44,749 nucleotides of DNA, taken from NCBI GenBank assembly GCA_963736355.1, contig CAVTOO010000010.1, forward strand, positions 1 to 44,749, written 5' to 3'. Made by a program: the position numbers and the translations under genes. The DNA comes from CAVTOO01 sp963736355. GTDB lineage: Bacteria > Pseudomonadota > Alphaproteobacteria > Rhizobiales > Xanthobacteraceae. A model generated the notes under the pieces. That model ran no database searches. It was given only the letters and a program-made list of their open reading frames with translations, and had not been told where the DNA came from. Positions 8,486 to 15,662 of the stretch are shown piece after piece. How positions within the stretch are numbered: the first letter of the stretch is position 1; each line of letters opens with the position of its first letter.

Positions 8486-8902
8486 ATGGCTTTGGACAAG
8501 ACGAAAACTTACAAGCCGACCGAAAAAGAGCCCTTCATGAGTGAGCGGCAGCGCGAGTATTTTCGCGTCAAGCTCCTCACCTGGAAGGACGACATCCTGA
8601 AGGAAGCGAAATCCACGCTTCAGCAGCTTCAGGACGAAAACGTCAATCATCCGGACCTCGCAGATCGTGCGTCATCGGAGACCGATCGGGCGATTGAACT
8701 TCGCGCGCGCGATCGTCAGCGCAAGCTGATCTCCAAGATCGACGAGGCGCTGGCGCGGATCGAAGACGGCACCTACGGTTATTGCGAGGAGACCGGCGAG
8801 CCGATCTCGCTGAAGCGCCTTGAGGCGCGGCCGATCGCGACATTGTCGGTCGAGGCGCAGGAGCGCCACGAGAAGCGCGAAAAAGTCTATCGCGACGAAT
8901 AA
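8486..8902 (+). CDS. dksA: RNA polymerase-binding transcription factor DksA
   Basis: A 138-residue DksA/TraR-family protein. It has an N-terminal helical segment (MSERQREYFRVKLLTWKDDILKEAKSTLQQL), the coiled coil with acidic tip residues (HPDLADRASSETDRAIELRARDRQRKLISKIDEALARIEDGTYGYC) and the zinc-finger fold. Only one of the four zinc-ligand cysteines remains (YGYCEETGEPI); the others are replaced (ARPIATLSVEAQERHEKR). Such cysteine-poor DksA proteins are standard in alphaproteobacteria. The protein binds the RNA polymerase secondary channel and works with ppGpp. It follows fliX after 130 bases. A strong hairpin follows the stop. Confidence 0.93.
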   Translation: MALDKTKTYKPTEKEPFMSERQREYFRVKLLTWKDDILKEAKSTLQQLQDENVNHPDLADRASSETDRAIELRARDRQRKLISKIDEALARIEDGTYGYCEETGEPISLKRLEARPIATLSVEAQERHEKREKVYRDE

Positions 8903-8931
8903 CACCAGATCCTTCGAGCTATACCGGACAT

Positions 8932-8970
8932 GACACGACCTCCGACAGGGGAGCTGTCGGAGGTCGTGTC
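8932..8970. terminator. 17-bp perfect hairpin between convergent dksA and flgH
   Basis: Left arm 8932-8948 (GACACGACCTCCGACAG), loop GGGAG 8949-8953, right arm 8954-8970, perfectly complementary. It lies between dksA (+) and the flgH end (-), so it can act in both directions. There is no clear T-run on either side, so efficiency as an intrinsic terminator is uncertain. Confidence 0.7.
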
Positions 8971-9029
8971 GCGTCGCCGTGAAGCGGTCTTAAGCCCGCA
9001 AACGGCGTGGGAGCTGAAGATGCCGCGAG

Positions 9030-9803
9030 CTAGAACGGCAGGACGATGTCGAGCACCTGCTGTCCGTAACGCGGCTGCTGGACGTCGGTGATCTGGCCGC
9101 GGCCGCCATAGGCGATGCGCGCTTGCGCGATCTTGGTGGACTCGATGGTGTTGTCGCTCTCGATGTCTTCCGGACGCACGATGCCGGCGACGATCAATTC
9201 GCGAACCTCGAAATTGACGCGAACTTCCTGGCGGCCCTCGATGACGAGATTGCCGTTGGGCAGAACCTGCGTCACGACGCCGGCGACGCTGGTCTGCAGC
9301 GCTTCCGAGCGATTGACCGAGCCCTTGCCTTCGCTCGAAGCCGATAAATCGGCGGTGAGCAGGCGTCCGGGGATCGCGACCCCGGTCAACGGCAGCTTCT
9401 TTTTGCCGAAGAAATCATCGACGCCGGAATCTTCCTTGTTTTCGCGGCTGCGTTTGGTCTCGTTGTCGATAGCCGCCCGGTCGGTGAAGTTGACCTTCAC
9501 CGTCAGGATGTCGCCGACTTGATGCGCGCGCTGATCCTTGAAGAAGGCACGCGAGCCGTTTCGCCACAGCGAGTTGGGATTGTACGACGCCATCTGCGGC
9601 GCGGGCATCGGCATCTGGACCGGCTTGTAGCCGGCCGCTGCCGTCGGATTGTCGATCGACGACAAGGGCGGCTGCTCGCCGATGTTTTTAATTCTGTCGA
9701 GCGAAGAACATCCGCCTGCGAATCCGGCCAGTGTCAGCGCCGCCGCGAGTGCCAGATGGCGTGGCAGACGATTTTCTGAACGTGACGTCATGTTGCGTGG
9801 CAT
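9030..9803 (-). CDS. flgH: flagellar L-ring lipoprotein FlgH
   Basis: A 257-residue outer-membrane lipoprotein that forms the L ring. The signal sequence ends in a lipobox (LAGFAGGC, modified Cys at about residue 32). The FlgH core follows: SLWRNGSRAFFKDQRAHQVGDILTVKVNFTDRAAIDNETKRSR, GKGSVNRSEALQTSVAGVVTQVLPNGNLVIEGRQEVRVNFEVRELIVAGIVRPEDI and YGGRGQITDVQQPRYGQQVLDIVLPF at the C-terminus. It is the last gene of the flgF-flgG-flgA-flgH block, starting 5 bases after flgA. The first ATG (9803) is used; ATG 9791 is a possible alternative. Confidence 0.93.
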   Translation of the reverse strand: MPRNMTSRSENRLPRHLALAAALTLAGFAGGCSSLDRIKNIGEQPPLSSIDNPTAAAGYKPVQMPMPAPQMASYNPNSLWRNGSRAFFKDQRAHQVGDILTVKVNFTDRAAIDNETKRSRENKEDSGVDDFFGKKKLPLTGVAIPGRLLTADLSASSEGKGSVNRSEALQTSVAGVVTQVLPNGNLVIEGRQEVRVNFEVRELIVAGIVRPEDIESDNTIESTKIAQARIAYGGRGQITDVQQPRYGQQVLDIVLPF

Positions 9804-9808
9804 GCGAC

Positions 9809-10825
9809 TTACTCAACGTTGCGGCGCGAAGCCGTGGGCTGAACGGGGAGGGATGCGGTGGTCAAGCGTGAGGTCGGCGACGAGACGCGCACCTGACCCG
9901 GGCCGATCACAGTGCCCTGGATCACGCGCTTGGATTGAAGGTTCATGACGCTGATGAGGTCACCGGCAGAACCGGATTCAGCCGCCTTGCCGGCAATCGT
10001 CAGATGCACGCCCGGTGTGTTGAACACGAGCGTCACGTTCTGGTCGCGCTGCACGAGTTCGGGCTTGATGAGATCGGCGGCGCGCAGCAGCTGGCCGTTG
10101 CGCATCGGACGCTTCGCCGCAAGACCAATCACCTCGCCCGCCAAAGCCACATCGCCCTGCACGTCGGATTTCGGACGGCGCTCCACCGTAATGTCGGTTG
10201 CCTTGATCACTTCGCTGCGTTCGAGCGAGCGCGTCAGCACGGCCGTCTCGACGGTCTCGATGGCCGTGCCGGTATAGCGCAGGCGCATCGGTGTCGCGCT
10301 CTCGCCTGCGATCTCCAGTGTGACATCGAAGCGGCGGGAGATCTGGTTGTAACGAGCGCTGGCAACTTCGATGGCGCCGGTTTTCGCTGGATTGAGCTGC
10401 AGTGTCGGGATGTCACGGTCGAATGTGATGCCGATATCTGCGGCATTGCCAAGCCCGTTGCGGTTGGCGAGCGCGCGCGCAATCCGGTCACGAATCTCCG
10501 GCGCGGCGATTGGGCGGGATGCGCGGGACACTTCGACTTCGCGGATGTCCTGCGTATCGACGCCGATCACGTGATGATTGCGCAGCGCCGCGATGATTTG
10601 AGACGCCTGAAGGATGCCGACCGTACCGGGATCGGGCGCACGAAACAGAGGAATTTGCGCCGCTTCGCCGGCGTTGCTGACGAAATCGCCGACGCGCACG
10701 ATGTCGTCGGACACCGTCACGCTGGAGCGCAGCACCGGGAACGTCGGCGCATTGCTGTTTTGAGCGATGGTCTGCGCCGGCAGCGCGACCAGGAACGCGG
10801 CGATCAGTGCGAACCGTGTCATCAT
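9809..10825 (-). CDS. flgA: flagellar P-ring assembly chaperone FlgA
   Basis: A 338-residue periplasmic protein with a signal peptide (MMTRFALIAAFLVALPAQTIAQ) and the SAF/FlgA C-terminal region: TRSLERSEVIKATDITVERRPKSDVQGDVALAGEVIGLAAKRPMRNGQLLRAADLIKPELVQRDQNVTLVFNTPGVHLTIAGKAAESGSAGDLISVMNLQSKRVIQGTV. FlgA is the chaperone needed for P-ring formation by FlgI. The length matches the longer alphaproteobacterial FlgA. The ribosome-binding AGGGG sits in the tail of flgG, 12 bases upstream, so the genes are tightly coupled. Confidence 0.92.
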   Translation of the reverse strand: MMTRFALIAAFLVALPAQTIAQNSNAPTFPVLRSSVTVSDDIVRVGDFVSNAGEAAQIPLFRAPDPGTVGILQASQIIAALRNHHVIGVDTQDIREVEVSRASRPIAAPEIRDRIARALANRNGLGNAADIGITFDRDIPTLQLNPAKTGAIEVASARYNQISRRFDVTLEIAGESATPMRLRYTGTAIETVETAVLTRSLERSEVIKATDITVERRPKSDVQGDVALAGEVIGLAAKRPMRNGQLLRAADLIKPELVQRDQNVTLVFNTPGVHLTIAGKAAESGSAGDLISVMNLQSKRVIQGTVIGPGQVRVSSPTSRLTTASLPVQPTASRRNVE

Positions 10826-10837
10826 GGCAGCGACCCC

Positions 10838-11626
10838 TTAGCGGAACATGTTGGAGGTGGATTGCATCATCTGATCGGCCGCGCTGATGACCTTGGCGTT
10901 CATCTCGTAGGCGCGCTGGGCGGCGATCAGATCTGAAATCTCGGAGACGGCTTCGACGTTGGCCTGTTCCAGATTGCCTTGCATCAGATCGCCGTAGCCG
11001 GCCGCGTTGGGCACGCCGTTCTGCGCATTGCCGGAGGCCGGCGTTTCCAGGAACATGTTGTCGCCGATCGCCTGCAGACCGGATTTGTTGACGAACAGCG
11101 ACAGCTCGATCTGTCCGACCTGCGTCGATGTGTTGGTGCCGGCTGGCGTCACCGAAACCTGACCCTGCGCATTGATCGCAATGCCCGTTGAGTTCGGCGG
11201 GATGGTTATGCCCGGCTGCACCACATAGCCCTGCACCGTGACCAGGCGTCCCTGTGCGTCCATTTCGAACGAGCCGTCGCGCGTATAGGCGGTGCGGCCG
11301 TCCGGCATCTGGATTCGGAAGAAGCCTTCGCCGCGCACGGCAACGTCGAGCGACTTCTGTGTCGGCAGCAGGCTGCCTTGCGTCATGACGCGCGGCGTTC
11401 CGGCCGTTCGCACACCGGAGCCAAGCTCGACGCCGACCGGCACCACCGTGCCCTGATCGGAGGATTGCGCGCCGACGCGCTTAACCTGTTCGTACAGCAG
11501 ATCCTGGAATTCCGCGCGCTGGCGCTTGTAGCCAGTCGTGCGCATGTTGGCGATGTTGTTGGAGATGACCTGAACATTGAGTTCCTGGGCCATCATGCCG
11601 GTTGCGGCGGTGTGAAGTGCACGCAT
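10838..11626 (-). CDS. flgG: flagellar distal rod protein FlgG
   Basis: A 262-residue distal rod subunit. N-terminal rod/hook helix MRALHTAATGMMAQELNVQVISNNIANMRTTGYKRQRAEFQDLLYEQV (the NNIAN-TTGYKR signature), a FlgG-specific insertion, and the C-terminal helix GNLEQANVEAVSEISDLIAAQRAYEMNAKVISAADQMMQSTSNMFR. No signal peptide, as expected for a type III export substrate. It lies 17 bases downstream of flgF and immediately upstream of flgA. Confidence 0.95.
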   Translation of the reverse strand: MRALHTAATGMMAQELNVQVISNNIANMRTTGYKRQRAEFQDLLYEQVKRVGAQSSDQGTVVPVGVELGSGVRTAGTPRVMTQGSLLPTQKSLDVAVRGEGFFRIQMPDGRTAYTRDGSFEMDAQGRLVTVQGYVVQPGITIPPNSTGIAINAQGQVSVTPAGTNTSTQVGQIELSLFVNKSGLQAIGDNMFLETPASGNAQNGVPNAAGYGDLMQGNLEQANVEAVSEISDLIAAQRAYEMNAKVISAADQMMQSTSNMFR

Positions 11627-11643
11627 GGGTGTCTCTCAATCTA

Positions 11644-12411
11644 TCAAGCAGGGACGTCCGCCAGCCGCTCGATCGCGGTCCGACGAAGGTCGCCTTGTTG
11701 TTGAAGCATCGATGAAACGCTTTGATAGGTCCGCATGACTTCGATCATGCGGCCCATTTCCACGACGGCGTTGACGTTGGATTTCTCGATCACGCCCTGA
11801 CGCAATCCGGCGAGAGGGGCGGGCTGCGGGGCGACGCCGTCCGGCGCGGAGTACAGGCTCGCACCCTGCTTCTTCAGCCTTGCCGCGGCCTCGAAGGAAA
11901 CGAGGCGGATCTTTCCGCGCGTGGCTTCGGTCTGAGCGTTTTCCCCTTCGCGCACCGTCACCGAACCGTCGCGGGCGATGTTGATCGCCTGATCCTGCGG
12001 TTGAAACGTGATCGGGCCGCTCTCGCCGATGACTGCATAGCCATCATTGGTGACGAGTTGGCCCTGAGGGTTGATCTTGAGACCGCCGTTTCGGGTGTAG
12101 CGTTCACCGTTCTGCGTCTGCACGACGAGGAACGCATCGCCGTCGATGGCGACGTCGAGCGGATTGCCGGTCTGCTCAATCGGTCCCTTGCTGAAGTCGT
12201 GATAGGTGGCGCGGTCCTGCACGAAGCTGACGAGGCGGTCGCGGCCCTGAAAATCATTGGTGCGGGCCTCCGGCATGAGGAATTCCTCAAACAGAGGCTT
12301 GTCGGCCTTGAAACCGGTCGTGTTCATGTTCGCGACGTTGTTGGCGATGACCGCCATCTGGCGTTCAAGAGCAACCTGTCGCGACAGTCCGACGAGATAC
12401 GGGTTCTCCAT
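11644..12411 (-). CDS. flgF: flagellar proximal rod protein FlgF
   Basis: A 255-residue proximal rod protein. Start ATG 12411 (MENPYLVGLSRQVALERQMAVIANNVANMNTTGFKADKPLFEEF) is preceded by AGGGGAGATCACCG; the frame extends 55 codons further up but without FlgF-like sequence. The C-terminus GLRQGVIEKSNVNAVVEMGRMIEVMRTYQSVSSMLQQQGDLRRTAIERLA is the conserved rod/hook helix. First gene of the flgF-flgG-flgA-flgH operon, divergent from fliL across a 353-base gap with several candidate regulatory sites. Confidence 0.93.
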   Translation of the reverse strand: MENPYLVGLSRQVALERQMAVIANNVANMNTTGFKADKPLFEEFLMPEARTNDFQGRDRLVSFVQDRATYHDFSKGPIEQTGNPLDVAIDGDAFLVVQTQNGERYTRNGGLKINPQGQLVTNDGYAVIGESGPITFQPQDQAINIARDGSVTVREGENAQTEATRGKIRLVSFEAAARLKKQGASLYSAPDGVAPQPAPLAGLRQGVIEKSNVNAVVEMGRMIEVMRTYQSVSSMLQQQGDLRRTAIERLADVPA

Positions 12412-12615
12412 CGGTGATCTCCCCTGAATGAACGGAACCGGGCTTCCCAGGGCCTTGAGGTTTCGTTCGGCGAGCGCCCACTCTCCCAAGCGGGTGGCTC
12501 GCAGAGATCTCAGCGAGAACCGTGCCAAGTAGGAAAAATTAGTTATTTCAAATGGTTGGCAATTTTCAGGTCGCATTTTCGACCCGGCAATTAACGCGCG
12601 TTGACCATATTGCCC

Positions 12616-12631
12616 GGCAAATTTTTCCTAG
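12616..12631 (+). promoter_or_regulatory. GGCAAATTNTNCCTAG motif upstream of fliL
   Basis: GGCAAATTTTTCCTAG matches 14 of 16 positions with GGCAAATTCTGCCTAG at 21369-21384 upstream of flgB. A looser version (GGCAATTCTTGCCG) is upstream of fliX. Spacing to the fliL start is about 149 bases. The protein recognising it is unknown; a FlbD-type flagellar activator is a possibility, given fliX in the cluster. Confidence 0.45.
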
Positions 12632-12643
12632 GTCCGGCCGAAA

Positions 12644-12660
12644 TAAAGGAACCGTTAACC
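12644..12660. promoter_or_regulatory. CtrA-type site with one mismatch (TAAA-N7-TTAACC)
   Basis: TAAAGGAACCGTTAACC, followed by AT, so the second half is TTAACCAT as at 7907 and 21355. One base differs from TTAA-N7-TTAACC. It lies 105 bases upstream of fliL and 233 bases upstream of flgF. Confidence 0.5.
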
Positions 12661-12764
12661 ATTCAAACCTAGCGTCGCCTTGAGGACGCAGATGCGTCGG
12701 CGGCTTTGTTTTGCGTGGGTACCGTCAGGCGACGTCCAGGATATTCGGACCGGCGGGGCTAGTG

Positions 12765-13268
12765 ATGGCTGACGAAGAAGACGTAGCAGCCGAAGGCGCT
12801 GCCGAAGGGGGCGAAGCTGCCCCGGCAAAAAGCAAAAAGAAGCTCATCATCATGGTGGCCGCGGCGCTCCTCGTGCTCGGCGGCGGTGGCGGTGGCGGAT
12901 ATTTCTTCTTCTTCGCCAAAGGCAAGGACAAGCACGCCGAAGCGCCTCCGCCGGCCAAGCCGCCGGTCTTCATGGAAGTGCCGGAGGTGCTGGTCAATCT
13001 TTCGCAGGCGCCCGGCGAACGCACTCAATACGTCAAGGCGCGAGTCGTTCTCGAGGTGAAAGAGCAGCCGATCGTTATTCAGATCCAGCCGCTGATGCCG
13101 CGTGTGACGGACACCTTCCAGACCTATATGCGCGAATTGCGTCCGGCGGATCTTGCCGGGTCCGCGGGACTCTATCGATTGCGCGAGGAACTGACGCGCC
13201 GCGTCAACGCTGCGATTGCGCCTCATCAGGTCAACGCCGTTCTGTTTCGGGAAGTCGTAGTGCAGTGA
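12765..13268 (+). CDS. fliL: flagellar basal body-associated protein FliL
   Basis: A 167-residue single-pass inner-membrane protein. The cytoplasmic N-terminus is acidic/Ala-rich (MADEEDVAAEGAAEGGEAAPAKSKKK), then a membrane helix LIIMVAAALLVLGGGGGGGYFFFF with an unusual run of seven glycines, then the periplasmic FliL domain (VFMEVPEVLVNLSQAPGERTQYVKARVVLEV...). FliL associates with the stator and supports torque. Start ATG 12765 follows a GGCGGGG stretch. It is the first gene of the fliL-fliM-DUF6468-motE-TPR run, 12 bases before fliM. Confidence 0.93.
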   Translation: MADEEDVAAEGAAEGGEAAPAKSKKKLIIMVAAALLVLGGGGGGGYFFFFAKGKDKHAEAPPPAKPPVFMEVPEVLVNLSQAPGERTQYVKARVVLEVKEQPIVIQIQPLMPRVTDTFQTYMRELRPADLAGSAGLYRLREELTRRVNAAIAPHQVNAVLFREVVVQ

Positions 13269-13280
13269 TTGGGCGGGGAC

Positions 13281-14455
13281 ATGGCCAACGAAACTGAAAA
13301 CAACGATCCATCCGTCACCGGAGCAGGGGCGTCGACTGAGGCGCCGGCTGCGGCGACCGGTTCGGCTGACCCGATGGCCGAGCAGTGGGCGGCGATGGTC
13401 GAGGATGGCAGTCGCTATCTGTCTTCGGCCAAGGGCGGCGCGGAACGTGTTCTCACGCAGGAAGAAATCGACAATCTGCTCGGCTTCAGCCTGGCCGAGG
13501 TCAATCTCGACAATAACTCCGGCATCCGCGCGATCATCAACTCGGCGATGGTCTCCTACGAGCGCTTGCCGATGCTGGAAGTCGTGTTCGACCGTCTCGT
13601 GCGGTTGATGACGACGAGCCTGCGCAATTTCACATCCGACAACGTCGAAGTGTCGCTTGATCGCATCACCTCGGCGCGCTTCGGCGACTATCTCAACTCG
13701 ATCCCGTTGCCGGCGATCCTCTCCGTCTTCAAGGCAGAGGAGTGGGACAATTTCGGCCTCGTGACGGTCGATTCCAGTCTGATCTATTCGATCATCGACG
13801 TGCTGCTCGGCGGCCGGCGCGGCCAGACCGCGATCCGTATCGAGGGCCGGCCCTACACCACGATCGAGACCAATCTCGTCAAGCGTCTCGTCGAAGTCAT
13901 CCTGGCGGATGCCGAGCAGGCCTTCAAACCGTTGTCGCCTGTAAGCTTCACCATCGATCGGCTTGAGACCAACCCGCGTTTCGCCGCGATCACGCGCCCC
14001 GCCAATGCCGCGATCCTGGTGCGCCTGCGCATCGACATGGAAGACCGCGGCGGCAATGTCGAGCTGCTGCTGCCCTATGCGACCATCGAGCCGATCCGCG
14101 ATGTGCTTCTGCAGATGTTCATGGGCGAGAAATTCGGCCGTGACCCGATCTGGGAAGGCCATCTCGCAACTGAAATCGGCGCTGCGCAGATCGGCGTCGA
14201 TGCGGTGCTGTACGAGGCCGAATTCCGTTGCGCCGGCTGATGGAACTGAGGGTCGGCGACACGTTGCCGCTCGACGTGCGTCCCGACGCTCTGGTCGCGG
14301 TGCGCTGCGGCGATGTCACCTTGACCGAAGGTCGCATGGGCCGCGTCGGGGATCGCGTCGCGATCCGCGTCATGAAGCCGTTGCGCAAGCCGCGCACCAC
14401 GCTTGCGATGTTCGAGAAGGCCGACGAGACAAGCAAAATGATGGAGGCGTCGTGA
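13281..14455 (+). CDS. fliM: flagellar motor switch protein FliM (one frameshift as given)
   Basis: C-ring switch protein, 391 residues when corrected. It has an Ala/Thr-rich N-terminus, the FliM core (LTQEEIDNLLGF, LPMLEVVFDRLVRLMTTSLRNFTSDNVEVSLDRI, LGGRRGQ, ...RPYTTIETNLVKRLVEVILADAEQAFKPL) and a SpoA/FliN-like C-terminal domain. One base is missing at about 14222-14223: after VDAVLYEAE the frame runs to a premature stop at 14240, while the next frame continues LPLRRLMELRVGDTLPLDVRPDALVAVRCGDVTLTEGRMGRVGDRVAIRV to the stop at 14455. Start ATG 13281 has GGGCGGGGAC directly upstream. The stop overlaps the next gene's GTG by four bases. Probable sequence error, since FliM is essential for motility. 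Confidence 0.9.
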
Positions 14456-14895
14456 GTAATTTCTTTGGGATGATCATCGAGAGCCTGGTCGCGGTGCTGC
14501 TGATCCTCACGATCTGCTACTGCATGCTGCTCAACAAGCGCCTGAAGCACCTGCGCTCCGACGAGCACTCGCTCAAGGCGATGATTTCCGAATTGATCAC
14601 AGCGACCGAAATCGCCGAGCGTGCCATTGGCGGGTTGAAGGCGACTGTGCGCGACTGCGACGCCAATCTTGGCGGACAGTTGTCGATGGCCGGCGAATTA
14701 TGCGAGCGCCTCAAAGCGCAGACCGAGCAGGGCGAAAGCGTGCTCACGCGCATTTCGCGCATCACCGCGGCCGCAAGGCCGCGCGCCGAAGTCGTGCCAG
14801 CGCCCGCTCCGGAACTGGACGTTCACTCCGTTCTTGCAGCCGCGCAGGCGTTCGATGAACGCGCGCGCAACCGGATCATTGGCCAGGCTGCATGA
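14452..14895 (+). CDS. DUF6468 flagellar-cluster membrane protein
   Basis: A 147-residue bitopic protein starting at GTG 14452, which overlaps the fliM stop (GTGA). One membrane helix at about residues 6-25 (MIIESLVAVLLILTICYCMLL), then a helical cytoplasmic domain (LNKRLKHLRSDEHSLKAMISELITATEIAERAIGGLKATVRDCDANLG) and an Ala/Pro-rich C-terminal region. The conserved position between fliM and motE is typical of DUF6468 proteins. It resembles in layout the Caulobacter flagellar positioning protein PflI, a relation I infer from topology and place, not from alignment. The stop overlaps the next start (ATGA). Confidence 0.75.
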   Translation: MSNFFGMIIESLVAVLLILTICYCMLLNKRLKHLRSDEHSLKAMISELITATEIAERAIGGLKATVRDCDANLGGQLSMAGELCERLKAQTEQGESVLTRISRITAAARPRAEVVPAPAPELDVHSVLAAAQAFDERARNRIIGQAA

Positions 14896-15644
14896 ACGCG
14901 TTGCGCAACATCCGAATTATTCCGGTGGTACTTGCCGCCGCTTTGGGCCTTGCGCTGCTCAAAATCTCCGGCCTTCTGATCGATGGCGGCTATATCCTCA
15001 AGCAGGAAGCCGCCACAGAGGCGCCGATGTCCTGGGCGCAGCGCACGTTCAATTTTCCGGGCGCCGCCGGCCGCAGTGACTCGCCGGAAGTGACCGGCAC
15101 GGTCGCGGAGAAGCCAAAAGAGACCAAGAAGGAAGAGGTCAAGCAGCCGCTCGAAGGCACGCCAGTGCAGATGGATGCGGGCCCGCAGCCGGTTCTGCCG
15201 GCGGAGCGCGCGCTCCTCGAACGCCTGCAGGCGCGCCGTCAGGAACTCGATGCGCGTTCCCGTGAACTCGAAATCCGCGAAAATCTTCTGAAGGCCACCG
15301 AAAAGCGGATCGAGGCGAAATCCGAAGATCTGAAGTCGATCGAGCAAAAGAACGTCGATGCCGGACAGCGTCGCGAAGAAGCTCAAAACGCCCGCGTCAA
15401 AGGTCTCGTCACGATGTACGAGAACATGAAGCCGCGCGACGCCGCCAAGATTTTCGACCGCCTCGAAATGTCGGTCCTTTATGAAATTTCATCACAGATC
15501 AAGCCGGCCAAGATGGCCGACATCCTCGCACAGATGCAGCCGGAGGCGGCCGAAAAGCTCACGGTCGAACTGGCGCGACGCGGCGCGGATAGGGGAGCGG
15601 TCGCCGAGCTTCCAAAGATCGAGGGAAAACCACCGGCGCGCTAA
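14892..15644 (+). CDS. motE: MotE-family flagellar protein (MgtE N-domain-like)
   Basis: A 250-residue protein with an N-terminal membrane or signal segment (IIPVVLAAALGLALLKISGLLI), a Pro/Glu/Lys-rich linker, a long coiled coil (ALLERLQARRQELDARSRELEIRENLLKATEKRIEAKSEDLKSIEQK) and a C-terminal domain related to the MgtE N-domain (LVTMYENMKPRDAAKIFDRLEMSVLYEISSQIKPAKMADILAQMQPEAAEKLTVELA). In Sinorhizobium MotE is the periplasmic chaperone for MotC. No motB/motC gene is in this window. Translationally coupled to the preceding gene. Confidence 0.82.
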   Translation: MNALRNIRIIPVVLAAALGLALLKISGLLIDGGYILKQEAATEAPMSWAQRTFNFPGAAGRSDSPEVTGTVAEKPKETKKEEVKQPLEGTPVQMDAGPQPVLPAERALLERLQARRQELDARSRELEIRENLLKATEKRIEAKSEDLKSIEQKNVDAGQRREEAQNARVKGLVTMYENMKPRDAAKIFDRLEMSVLYEISSQIKPAKMADILAQMQPEAAEKLTVELARRGADRGAVAELPKIEGKPPAR

Positions 15645-15662
15645 CGCCGGTCAAGCAGGGCA

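Larger units (their letters stand above)
12412..12764. other. flgF-fliL divergent intergenic region
   Basis: 353 bases without a gene. It becomes AT-richer between 12530 and 12670 and contains three GGCAA(A/T)T elements (12558, 12586, 12616), a TTAA-N6-TTGACC element at 12591-12606 and a TAAA-N7-TTAACC element at 12644-12660. The arrangement suggests two divergent flagellar promoters with shared control. Confidence 0.55.
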
